Positions 53,823 to 64,000 of a DNA stretch of 64,000 nt are shown piece by piece. Origin of the DNA: Paraphoma chrysanthemicola. Taxonomy: Eukaryota; Ascomycota; Dothideomycetes; Pleosporales; Phaeosphaeriaceae. The position numbers were made by a program, and so were the translations under genes. The stretch is taken from positions 1 through 64,000 of the forward strand of contig JAGMWG010000002.1 of the NCBI GenBank assembly GCA_020744225.1, read 5' to 3'. How positions within the stretch are numbered: the first letter of the stretch is position 1; the number at the start of each line of letters is the position of its first letter. A model generated the notes under the pieces. The model ran no database searches, had not been told where the DNA came from, and was given only the letters and a program-made list of their open reading frames with translations.

Positions 53823-54525
53823 ATGTTTTCCAACAGCGTCTCGCGCTCAACGCGCAGCATACGGCCTGGATTTAGAGCTTCCACACTTTTTCTGCGAGGC
53901 TCAAGAGCAGTTTCAACACTGGAAGAAAACCGTCATATCGTAAGTGCACATCCGCTTCAACCAGCATCGCTGACGGTTCCAGTACGTGCACAAGCACCCA
54001 ATAGATCCCAAATCCTCGCTCCTCTCGCTCCTCCCCACCGAACCTGCAAATCAGAAACTCGCAATCGGCGCATGCACCACCCTGCCTCCAACCCCGCAAA
54101 ACTTCACCCCGAATCCCGCATTCTTGCCGATCCTATCCTCTGTCTACGCGAAATACGCAACCTCTGATGCCTCGGTGCAATCCCAAGCCGCTGTGTTTGG
54201 CTCTCCCGGGGGCTTCAACCTCTCTCATCCCGGCGACGGCACGGGCGCCGCAACACATCAGGGCGGTGCTGGCGGTGCGGGTCACGGAGGATGGATTCAC
54301 GTCAGTGATGCGCGGAATCCACCTGATTACGGGCGCATTGCCTGGCCAGAGGACATCATCGGCAGTGTGGAGGTAGATGGCGATGGAAGATTCACCGACG
54401 GGACGGGCAGGTGGCAGGACAGCGGGACGTACCGCATCATAACGAGGGAGGGGATTCTGGGGCTGAGTGAATATATGATGGGCAAGCTCAAGGAACGGTT
54501 GACGCAATTGGAAAGAGAGAACTAA
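53823..54525 (+). CDS. Conserved fungal protein, probably mitochondrial
   Basis: Two exons (53823-53939, 53983-54525; 43-nt intron) give 219 residues. The N-terminus (MFSNSVSRSTRSIRPGFRAS) is rich in Arg and Ser with no acidic residues, a likely mitochondrial targeting sequence. The body has VHKHPIDPKSSLLSLLPTE, a Gly-rich loop, and a conserved-looking block GGWIHVSDARNPPDYGRIAW followed by ITREGILGLSEYM and a helical C-terminus. I recall similar proteins across filamentous ascomycetes but no function. It ends 119 bp from the phosphatase gene, tail to tail. Confidence 0.78.
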
Positions 54526-54644
54526 GATCGTCCACAAGCTGGGCGTGTATGTTTAAGTGTGTATCATATCAGACTCAAAGTTCATTCTCTCAAAGTTTTG
54601 GTCTATGGGGTATCTCATGTATCCTCTCGTCGCATCAAGCGCCT

Positions 54645-55242
54645 TCAGCTCAACTCTCCAGCCTCCAGCTGCTCGATGAAGGCTTTGGAAAATCGAACAG
54701 CCTGCTCGTAAGCAATCGTGAACCCATCGTTCCCGCCGTAGTATGGGTCATCTACCTCCTCACCCCGCCCTCCCCTCCTCTTCTTGCCTCCAAAGTCTCC
54801 GAACAGTATGACCTTGCCCACGCCCTCTTCGCTTCCCTGCTTTTTGACTTCGCGCTGGCGCAGCCGTAGCAGGTCCTCGAGGTTGTCGTCATCCATGGCT
54901 AGTATATATTCAAAGTCGGCAAAGTCTGACGATGGGTGAAACTTTCGCGCTGCGTGGCGATATGACGTTATGCCGTTTGCACGCAAAGTCGACATGGTGC
55001 GCGAATCGGGGTCATTGCCGATGTGGTATGCGCCTGTACCGCAGGAATCGATGTTTGAAACGAGAGGATGTGAGGGTTTGCCAGCGGGCTTCGTTATCGA
55101 CTGGAACACGCCCTCGGACATGGTAGAGCGGCCTGGCGGGGTGTCAGACGTGCTGTGCAGGATGGCGGGGTAGGCACAGACATATGTTTCCCAGACAGAC
55201 GAATAGGACAGAAACTGGCTTGGGCGAGCTTGTGTCACCCAT
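54645..55242 (-). CDS. LTP1: Low-molecular-weight protein tyrosine phosphatase
   Basis: Two exons (55242-55182, 55132-54645; 49-nt intron) give 182 residues, slightly longer than the usual ~155-160. The intron lies inside the active-site loop: exon 1 gives VLFVCLGNI and exon 2 completes CRSTMSEGVF, so the signature is VCLGNICRS with the catalytic cysteine and arginine. The second landmark is the general-acid DD/DP: AMDDDNLEDL for substrate binding and EVDDPYYGGNDGF carrying the catalytic Asp-Pro. A basic insertion (GGKKRRGGRGEE) precedes the acid loop and accounts for the extra length. The enzyme dephosphorylates phosphotyrosine in the cytosol; targets unknown. Confidence 0.95.
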
Positions 55243-56345
55243 GTTGACGGTGTGTGCGTCGTAGTATGCGTTCGTGGATTATGTCGATGGTGCAGAGCGG
55301 AGCAACTCCTATGTCGGCCAAGCAGCGCTTTTGGCGGCACGGGATCGGCGTCTGCAGGTACAATCTCACATGCGAAGTCGTTGCAGTGTCTTGAATGGCG
55401 GAAACAGGTACGCTTGGCTAACGAGTCACCGTCTACGTCCGACTCGCGCGTTCCCAAATCTTGAGCATTTTTTGCGCCAGTTTACCCCCACCGAAACCTC
55501 GCCGACCCAGAGTGCTTTAGGAATGAAAAGGCCGCCTGACCCAAGGCCAATCTTCGTCTAGCTTAGTCTACTACACACGCGAGTTTCTCACATAATGACA
55601 AGGCTGCAACTTCCCGACAAGGCTATGGCTCCTTGTTGCACCCTCTTTGGCCCATGGCGTCGCTTACTGGGCTCGGATTGGGAAATGCCAGTCAGCCATT
55701 TCTTCTCAGCCGCACGAAGCTGAGTCCCGCTACGAGAGGGAAATTGAACACCAAGCAAAGAAGCGATGCGGTATTCGAGCAAGCAAACGGACAATATTCA
55801 CAATTCTTCAGAAAACAGTACACATCAAATAGATTATCGGGCATTTAATACCCGTGGCGGATGATCTCATACCATGCCGCAAATAGAACAGCTTCGTAAC
55901 TGCGCGCGGCTGTGCGGCAGATTAGCCACAGCCGCAGGGATCCTGTGCTCGAGTTTCACGCTGCGGGCGTCGTGCTTGGCGTGGCTGCACCTGAAAGAAC
56001 GCTGAGCAGGGCGACGGCGCTGGGCTGAAAACGCGGACAGCATTTGTAGACGCGGGCCCCAGACGTGAATCCGACTGCTCTCCTGACTTGACCTGTCGCA
56101 TTCTGACCACACAACTGCACTCCCCGCGACCTGCACGACCACCGTTGCTGTGGTAAACACGGAGACGCTGATTCGGCCCACTACTCGCATCTGAAACCGT
56201 GCGCCCGCCGATCAGTCAACGCGCACCTCGACAAAGGCGAACACGCCAGCCGGCCTATCGTCAAGGGTTGTTTGGACAGCGGTCTCAGGATTCAGGAAGA
56301 GTAGTGCCGCAAGGATATCCAGGGCGCAGCATTAAAGGCGACCCG
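55243..56345. other. Divergent intergenic region, LTP1/chitin synthase
   Basis: 1.1 kb between the two start codons. Short frames without motifs. The chitin synthase promoter must lie here, as its first exon starts at 56346. Confidence 0.5.
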
Positions 56346-59300
56346 ATGAGCTACAATCGGCTAGGTTAGTACAAGATGACCTAGCAACGGCTACACATGA
56401 TTGCGTCGCACCACGCGGGCTGTGCCAAGTCCCCCAGATATTAGGAAGCTTTGTTGCCGTTGCGCGCTCTTCTCTACCACCGACTAACGCTCGTTATTGC
56501 GCAGGTTCACAAGGCGGCGCCGACGACTACGAAATGGACCCCCGAAGACCTGCAGGGCGGACGCCCTCTCCTGGCCAGCCACTACGCAGCTATCAGCTCG
56601 AGGATCGCTACAACTCGCCTGGGCCGCTGGAGATCCCAATGGGCCCAAATCCGGCTGCCGCGTCGGGCGATCGACTGCCTCTACAACCAAGTGTACGTCC
56701 CAAGAATCATTTCATCATGGCCGCGTCTGCATGCGGGGAGGTCCGCAGAGGCATTCGGGCTGTGCTCACGGAAGGCGATCAGGAACAGCATGCTGACAGC
56801 CACAGTATTCTGTCGAAAACATACCCTACACCGCAGGGAACTACCACGACGATTACGACCCTCGACCAGGCGCGGTTCGCCATGATACCGACTACTCTCT
56901 CGACCCTCAGGCGCATCACGACGCATACTACACCCAGCCCTACGACCCCTCTCCGCACGATGAGAGCCCGCACCGCCCATATGGCACGACCCCTGACCAC
57001 TACTGGCAAGACGACGACGCCGGGCGACCCATGATCCACGGCCAGAACTCGTATGGGCCGGATCCTCACGAACCAGACCACGACATGGACCAGCACCCAG
57101 ACAACCCATTTCACGACGAGCCGGCGCCTGCTCCGACGCCTGCGCCAATCAAGCGATGGAAGACGGTCAAGGAGGTGCAGTTGTTCAAGGGCAACTTGGT
57201 CCTGGACTGCCCAATCCCGCCGCGGTTACTGAACCAGGTCCCGCATGCACAGCCTCCCGAGCGTGACGAGTTCACCCACATGCGCTACTCGGCCGCCACA
57301 TGCGATCCTGCCGACTTCGATGCCGAGCGATTCACGCTGCGCCAGAAGCTTTTCGCGAAGCCTAGGCATACAGAGCTGTTCATCGTCGTCACCATGTACA
57401 ACGAGGAGGACGAGCTGTTTGCGCGGACCATGACTGGTGTAATCAAGAACATCGAGTACATGAACTCGCGAACCAACAGCAAGACGTGGGGCAAGGACGC
57501 GTGGAAGAAGATTGTCGTGTGCGTCGTCAGCGACGGCCGTGCTAAAATCAACCCGCGAACGCGAGCAGTCTTGGCTGGCCTTGGTGTCTACCAGGATGGC
57601 ATCGCTAAGCAGCAAGTCAACGGCAAGGATGTGACTGCGCATATTTACGAGGTATGATCCTGTGGCGGGATTGGACCGGAGTCGTGGCTAATGAACCGTA
57701 GTACACCACCCAGATGACGCTCGACATCAAGAAGGGCGTGGTTGGCGTCAAAAAGGGTAACACTCCGGTGCAGATGCTCTTCTGTTTGAAGGAAAAGAAT
57801 CAGAAGAAGATTAACTCCCATCGATGGTTCTTCCAGGCTTTTGGCCAGGTCTTGGATCCCAACATTTGCGTGCTCATCGATGCGGGAACAAAGCCCGGCA
57901 AAGACTCCGTCTACCAGCTGTGGAAGGCCTTTGACCTCGAGCCAATGTGCGCAGGTGCATGCGGCGAGATCAAGGCTATGCTTAATCATGGAAAGACGCT
58001 TTTGAACCCTCTGGTTGCTACTCAAAATTTTGAGTACAAGATGAGCAACATTCTGGACAAGCCCCTCGAGTCAGCGTTCGGCTTCATCACTGTGTTACCG
58101 GGTGCCTTCTCCGCCTACCGCTATGTTGCCCTTCAGAACGATAAGACTGGCCAAGGCCCGTTGGAGAAGTACTTTGCTGGCGAGAAGATGCACGGTGCTA
58201 ACGCCGGCATCTTCACCGCCAACATGTACCTCGCCGAGGATCGTATTCTCTGTTTCGAGCTGGTCTCCAAGCGCAACTGCCATTGGATCCTACAATACGT
58301 CAAGTCCTCTAATGGGGAGACTGACGTGCCTACTACCATGGCCGAGTTCATCAGCCAACGTCGACGATGGCTGAATGGTTCCTTCTTCGCCGCTGTCTAC
58401 GCTCTGGCTCACTCCTTTGACATCTTCCGCAGCGACCACTCCTTCTTGCGCAAGACGATGTTCCTCGTGGAGTTCACCTACCAAACCATCAGCATGATCT
58501 TCGCCTGGTTTGCCCTCGGTAATTTCTTCCTGGTCTTCCGCATTCTCACTGCCTCGCTCCAGAACGAACTGGGTACCGCTGGTAAAGTTCTCTTCATCGT
58601 CTTCGAATGGCTATACATCTCCGTCTTGATATCCTGTTTTATCTTGTCCCTCGGCAATCGACCCCAAGGATCGAACAAGTGGTACATGTCGATGGTGTAC
58701 TTTTGGTGCGTCATTATGGCATATCTCATGTTCGCGTCCATCTTCATCACCGTTCGGTCTGTCCAGAACCAGATCAAGAAGAACGGGTTCAACGCTGCCG
58801 ATTTGCTGAAAGATAAGCTCTTTGCGACGCTGATTATATCACTGTTGTCGACGTATGTGATGTACTTTGTCGTTTCCATCTTGTTCCTGGATCCATGGCA
58901 CATGTTCACGTCGTTCATCCAGTACCTGTTGATGACGCCGACGTACATTAATATCCTCAACGTCTACGCCTTCTGTAACACGCACGACATCACCTGGGGT
59001 ACAAAGGGTGATGACAAACCGGAAAAACTGCCATCAGTCACCACCAAGGCTGACGGTAAGGCGGACATTCACGCTCCTACCGACGATGCAGATCTGAATA
59101 CCCAATACGAGACCGAGCTACAGGTCTTCAGCACAAAATGGAAGGAAGAGAAGAAGGTCCCGTCGCCCTCGGAAAAGCAGGAAGATTACTACAGAGGATT
59201 CCGATCTGGTGTCGTGCTCTTCTGGATGTTCTGCAATCTTGGTCTTACGGCGCTGGTTCTTCAGGCTGGTGGCCTCGAGCTCACCGTCAGCGATCCAGAC

Positions 59301-59499
59301 GAAGCTCAGGAAAAGCAGACCCAAGCGGCTACAATCTATCTCGCAGTCGTCTTGTACAGCGTGGCTGGTCTCGCTGCTTTCAGGTTCATCGGCGCTATGT
59401 GGTTCCTTGTTGTGCGAATGGTAAGTCATACTCTTGCGAATCCCTGCAGCCCTATCGCCGATTTCGTGCTAACGACAATCACAGTTCCGTGGTGTATGA
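56346..59499 (+). CDS. Chitin synthase (division 1, class I-III)
   Basis: Five exons (56346-56364, 56505-56692, 56806-57651, 57702-59420, 59485-59499) give 928 residues. The 19-nt first exon supplies MSYNRL, and the last adds FRGV, the usual C-terminus of these enzymes. A Pro/Asp/His-rich N-terminal third precedes the catalytic region: FIVVTMYNEEDELFARTM, VVCVVSDGRAKINPR, DAGTKPGKDSVYQLWKAFD, a donor/acceptor site AEDRILCFELV, and the diagnostic SQRRRWLNGSFF. About seven membrane helices follow. The enzyme polymerises UDP-GlcNAc into wall chitin at the plasma membrane or chitosomes. Class within division 1 was not settled from motifs. Introns are 140, 113, 50 and 64 nt; a model starting at the internal ATG (56534) would lose the conserved extreme N-terminus. 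Confidence 0.95.
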
Positions 59500-60265
59500 G
59501 CGGCCGTCTTCTGCTCCGAATTTACGACTTGCATGCCGGCGTTGCAGCCCCGCATGCGCTTTGAAGCTCTGAGGACATTCAGGCTCATGTTTGGGAAGCT
59601 TATGACATGATACCAGCTTTTGCACTTGCATGCTGTTTAAGCGCTTGTAAGGTTAGGAACGATACCTCAATTGTCCATTCTCACTCGATTCCGCTCCTCA
59701 GTCTGCCTGTGTGTCCCATGCCTTCTCTTTGTCGTCGGGGCGTCTCACCATCTGCTTGACCCTAGTTTGCGAGCTTGTGTAAACTCCCACATCTACGCCC
59801 TTTGACTGTTCCTCATCCTCCCCTCTCACATAGCTGTGTTCGACTCACTCACCACGTGGCTGTCGTCATAAAACTCTTAGCACGGGCCTCCCACCGACTC
59901 ACCGCGTATATCAACACCAGAGCCTTTGCACCTCCTCTTCTCCCACCGCACACAAACCCCATCCGCGACTTTGCGCTCAGCTACTCGGCAAGCTACAACT
60001 TGTCACGCCTGTTAACAGACTCTGTCGCTATTCGGAGTCGCGTATCACCCGGCTCACCTGCATCTGACGTTGAGCTCTTCTTAGGTGAGTGACCACCAGA
60101 TCGCTCCTGCTGCATCGTGAGGTCTTGGCAAACAGACTACATCTCTACAACCTCACCTCCAACCCGCAACACCCCGCTGACATCGAATCTTCTCCTAGGT
60201 CACGTCACCTACAACTTACTCTGCCGCCCTACGCGACCACTACATCATCGAGAAATATCACCATC
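59500..60265. other. Intergenic, leader of the CCHC gene
   Basis: 765 bp between the chitin synthase and the CCHC-knuckle gene, both on the plus strand. The right half (59780-60260) is rich in C and T, as expected for a long fungal leader, and may contain a leader intron. No coding feature. Confidence 0.45.
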
Positions 60266-61971
60266 ATGTCTTGGGACACTGGTACTGGCGGTACGTGGCT
60301 GCACGCCTTGTCTTTTGTTGCTTAACATTGACACATACAGGCGCCGAGGAGTGGAAGGCCGACGGTGGCAGCGACACAAACGATGCTGGCGCCGGCGAGT
60401 CTTGGGGCGGTGATGCTGATGCCGGCGGTGCTGGAGGCGAGGGCGATAAGACATGTCGCGTGTAAGTACACGACCTCCATGATGCTCATGCCCGCCGCAC
60501 TCTGTGTGCGCTTTGGAATAGCCATGTACTGACTTCTCTGTAGCTGCAACCAGACAGGTCACTTCGCTCGCGAATGCCCTGATAAGCCCGAGGGCGGCGG
60601 TCTGACTGGTGAATGCTACAATTGCGGTCAGGTCGGTCACAACAAGGCTGATTGTACCAACCCTCGTGTTGAGCGTCCCTTCACCGGCACCTGCAACGCC
60701 TGCAGTGAGGTCGGCCATTCCGCGCGCAACTGTCCCACCAATCCGCAGAAGTGCAAGCTTTGCGACAAGGCAGGCCACGTCGCCGTTGACTGCAAGGAGC
60801 GCCGCATCGTCGATTGGACTGGTGTTCCCGAGATCGATGCAGAGACTGCCTGGGCTGCTCTGATTGATGCCGCAAAGGACAAGGATCTCGATGCCTTCCG
60901 TCTCGGTCTCCGTGCCTACGCTCGCGCCATTCCTGACCAATTCAGTCTACCCGACATCGAGAAGGCCTTGCGCGATGAGGGCGTCGCCGTGTATCTGATT
61001 GCCCAACAACAGGACGTCGACAAGCGCTTCACCATCGTCGACCTCGTCGGTAATCCCGATCGCGAATTTGTTCTCTCAGTCCAGCTTTCAGCCAAGCCTC
61101 GTCGTGCAAAGCTCGCGCAGGGTTGGCCCGAGAGCCCCGAGCAGAACCTTGAGCGTCTTGCCTCTGCCGGCTTCGTCCAAGACTGCGGTGTTCCCATCTG
61201 CAGCAACTGCGGTGAGAAGGGCCACATCAAGAAGGTACGTGCCACGTGGAGCTTCAAGAATGTACACTGACATCAGTCTAGCGCTGCACACAGGAGGTTC
61301 CCGAGTTCGAGTCTACGCAACCTACCGTCCAGTGCGTCAACTGCAAGGAGGAGGGCCACCGCGCTCGTGACTGTACCAAGGAGCGCTACAATCCTTACGC
61401 CTGCAAGAACTGCAAGCAGGAGGGTCACAACTCAAAGGAGTGCCCCGAGCCCCGCTCTGCTGAGGGTGTCGAGTGCCGCAAGTGCAATGAGACTGGCCAC
61501 TTCTCCAAGGACGTAAGTCATGATTCCATCCCGCGAGTTGCCTTTACTGATTATCATAGTGCCCCAACGTTGCCAAGCGCACCTGTCGCAACTGCGGTTC
61601 TGAGGACCACATCGCAAAGGAGTGTGATCAGCCTCGTAACCCCGACAACGTTACTTGCCGCAACTGCGACGAGCAGGGCCATTTCTCCAAGGACTGCCCA
61701 AAGCCCACTGATTGGTCCAAGGTACAGTGCAAGAATTGTCAGCAATTCGGCCATACTATCAAGGTGCGCCTCCGTCTCGTTTGAGATAACGCATTTTACT
61801 GACATCACATAGCGCTGCAAGGAACCCATTGCTGAGGGCGACGCCATGGGTGACGGTGGTGCCGTTGGTGGTGGCGGTGCTTGGGGTGCGGGCGATGATG
61901 CCGCCGCTGCCACTGGAGGAGAGTCATCATGGGGTGGCGGTGGCGGTGACGGTGGTGGAAGTGGATGGTAG
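60266..61971 (+). CDS. CCHC zinc-knuckle nucleic-acid-binding protein (11 knuckles)
   Basis: Six exons (60266-60290, 60341-60461, 60544-61234, 61282-61512, 61560-61763, 61813-61971) give 476 residues. Eleven Cx2Cx4Hx4C knuckles are visible: four near the N-terminus (CRVCNQTGHFAREC, CYNCGQVGHNKADC, CNACSEVGHSARNC, CKLCDKAGHVAVDC), then a ~130-residue helical insert (VPEIDAETAWAALIDAAKD...), then seven more (from CSNCGEKGHIKKRC to CKNCQQFGHTIKRC). The ends are Gly-rich with W-containing repeats (ESWGGD, SSWGGG). The family (Gis2/Byr3/CNBP-like) binds single-stranded RNA or DNA and affects translation. Introns fall inside knuckles 1, 5, 8 and 11. Introns 3, 4 and 5 lie next to the final cysteine of their knuckle, so the later exons are repeats of a three-knuckle module. 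Confidence 0.93.
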
Positions 61972-64000
61972 ACGTGCATGCGCAAAGTTGGGCTCACCTG
62001 CATGGATGAGTGTTCATCAAACTTCTGAGGGGATGATCATTTGAAGGAGGGACACAGCCTCTTTCGCAGAGCCGTTACAAGTGTCTTACCAGCACGTGCG
62101 CTGCATTGACCGCAAGCTTTTCGATTGCATGGCAGTCCTCTGGCTGCTCGGATCTCCATAGCTGTTCCCGAACATGCTAAAAGCATCTGACCTCGACGGA
62201 CCTGGAATAAGAAGACAACATCGACAGCAAAGAGGTGCTCTCTGAATTAGTTTTCCATTCTGTGGTGTGCTCTCCATTTAGCTGCCTCACGGGGCACCCA
62301 CTGTCCCTTTTATCTTGTATGAACGAGCGACTTGATGTGACTGGCGCTTGCAGCAACTTGATGGGGGTGACGCGGGCATGCGCTGGTCGATTATATGTCC
62401 GTGGCCGAGAACAATGACTGGCTATGGAGCAATCTACGTGAGGTAACTACGAGTCTTGACGATTCCTCTCTTCCTCTAATCATGCGCCGTAGGCTCGTCA
62501 ATCACTTACTTATCAAGCAGTAAACCCTGAATGCGCTCCGCAAGTGCCCTCATCTCTGTAGCCGTAACGTGCCAGTCCGAACCACGAAGACATGTGGGCA
62601 TCTGTATGTATGGCGTAAGGATGGAGAGTTGGCTGCCCAAACGCTTATGTCCAAATCAGCTCTCGAAGTTTGGCTGGAAGAGCCAGAAGATATGAAGTTT
62701 TGGCAGTGTGGTGTTGGGATTTGTGTCGGCAGATTAGGGTCTCTCTCCCTTTGCCTGCGGTGCATTGTTGCACGTTTTTGCCGGCCCATGTTGACGTTCC
62801 GAGGAGATGTGGAGAAGGAAGGAGGACCTTAACCCCACAATCGGTAACGTCGACTTCGGTCCTGTTGCTTATAGTCTAACTTGGTCCAAACTCCCTTCCT
62901 CCCATACAACCTGGCAGAGAGGAGCACAGCACGGAAATTTACTGTGCTTCGCAGTCGTTACCCTCTTTCTTGCGGGTCCTTTCGCCATCAGCCAATCAAG
63001 TAGATGTCTCATGTAATACAAATGGCGAGGCAGTGGATAGATTATCAGCTCTGCGTGTCTGTGGAACGCAAAGCACCTTGGCAGCTGTAGGCTTGGTCCA
63101 AGATGGCCTTGGAAGACGGGCTTGAGCGGCTGCGGAACTCAATCTAGAATACATGCATGTGGCCCACATGTCAAAAGTAACATGAAATATTGAGTGGACC
63201 ATCGGTCTCTCGACCCGCACCCACCACGAGCTCGTCTCCACGGTCGTGCCCCGAGCTCATCGCGGAGGATGCGCGGAAAGCGAGCTAATGTCACTGCTTT
63301 GGTGGCCTTGCAGGACGCTAGGAGGCCAACATTACCCCTCAATCCTTCCTTTTTGGGGCCAGCAGAACAGCTAATGCAGCTCAATTAGCGGTCAAGTCGA
63401 GGTCGTGTTGGCCCTCGTCGTGCCCCAGAAGTCATCTCGGCAGTGCAGTCGAAAGTAACATGTTTTGATATCGCCGAAGACCTGGTCCCAGGAAAGTTTT
63501 ACGATATTCAGAACCCTGCTCTTAAGACGGACGCGAGACTCCTGGACGTGTTCAGGCCTCGCGTTTCTTGCAACTCAGGGCGCCCAAATTCTAGGCATCG
63601 CCCAAGCCAGCCTCAAGCTCGATCGCTCTCAATTTTCGACGACACTACACATGCAGCCATCTCACCATACAAAGTGCACATGACTGAGCCCAAGAGTACG
63701 CTATAGGTTGCCGCAATTTCCGTTAATATGTAGAGGGCGAGTTAATTTGCTGTCTTTCGGGCCGGATGCGGGGCTTTCGATAGCTTGAAGGCGCTGCTCT
63801 AACTCTGTTCGGGCATTTATCAGCCGTCTCATGTATGGCGTCTGCAGTGCACATACGACGGGTGAAGGAGAGAACGCTTTGGCCTCTCCCGGCCCTTCGT
63901 TCGTGCCCATCAAGCTACCAACCTTAAGCTTTACCGGTGCGTTAGAGTTGACCAACTCGACAAGGGGGCCTAACGATCAGGGTCCCCTTACGCCGTGATC
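61972..64000. other. Right-end stretch, no supported gene
   Basis: 2 kb of ordinary composition after the CCHC gene. Short frames such as 62569-62832 (plus) and 63701-63955 (minus) show no motif and no convincing splice context. A gene reaching in from beyond the window edge cannot be excluded. Confidence 0.4.

Noticed and set aside
60245..60940. Antisense frame of 231 codons over the CCHC gene
   Set aside because: It is a shadow of the knuckle-coding exons and runs across two well-supported introns.

Overview
The window is nuclear DNA of a filamentous ascomycete, most likely a Dothideomycete. Reasons: spliceosomal introns of mostly 43-60 nt with GTRNGT donors, fungus-specific families (Zn2Cys6 regulator, chitin synthase, ERG4, SSU1, ABZ2, TmpA, DUF7580), and AT-rich TpA-dense blocks typical of repeat-induced point mutation (RIP). 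For every multi-exon gene resolved here the summed exon length is a multiple of three and the splice joins restore family motifs. The exception is the 12.2-12.9 kb gene, whose 5' end is unresolved. The species cannot be named from the sequence.

Left part (1-13 kb) is accessory. It opens with a RIP-like AT-rich block, then a BTB protein with a coiled-coil repeat tail. Next comes a large degraded fragment of a Tc-toxin A-subunit-like gene (3.57-6.85 kb), otherwise known mainly from insect-associated bacteria. A Zn2Cys6 regulator lies divergent to a five-exon ERG4-family sterol reductase. Directly after ERG4, 11.35-11.80 kb is AT-rich, and its right half is a collinear second copy of part of the Tc gene whose differences are mostly C-to-T and G-to-A, i.e. 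a RIP-mutated duplicate. A DUF6973-like gene follows.

Middle part (13-44 kb): a secreted GH115 alpha-glucuronidase, an amino-acid permease, a TLC-domain membrane protein, the gamma-tubulin complex protein GCP3/Spc98, a BTB-like protein, a TmpA-like membrane oxidoreductase, a PRELI/Ups lipid-transfer protein divergent to cytoplasmic tryptophanyl-tRNA synthetase (with a Gcn4/Cpc1-type site), a divergent C2H2/DUF7580 pair resembling fungal non-self-recognition genes, an SSU1 sulfite efflux pump and a cytochrome P450.

Right part (44-62 kb) is compact housekeeping: aminodeoxychorismate lyase (ABZ2), TOM70, the SNF1/AMPK catalytic subunit, an allantoate/vitamin-type MFS permease, a small mitochondrial protein, a low-molecular-weight tyrosine phosphatase, a chitin synthase and an 11-knuckle CCHC protein. 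The last 2 kb hold no gene I can support. No rRNA, tRNA or CRISPR array was recognised.
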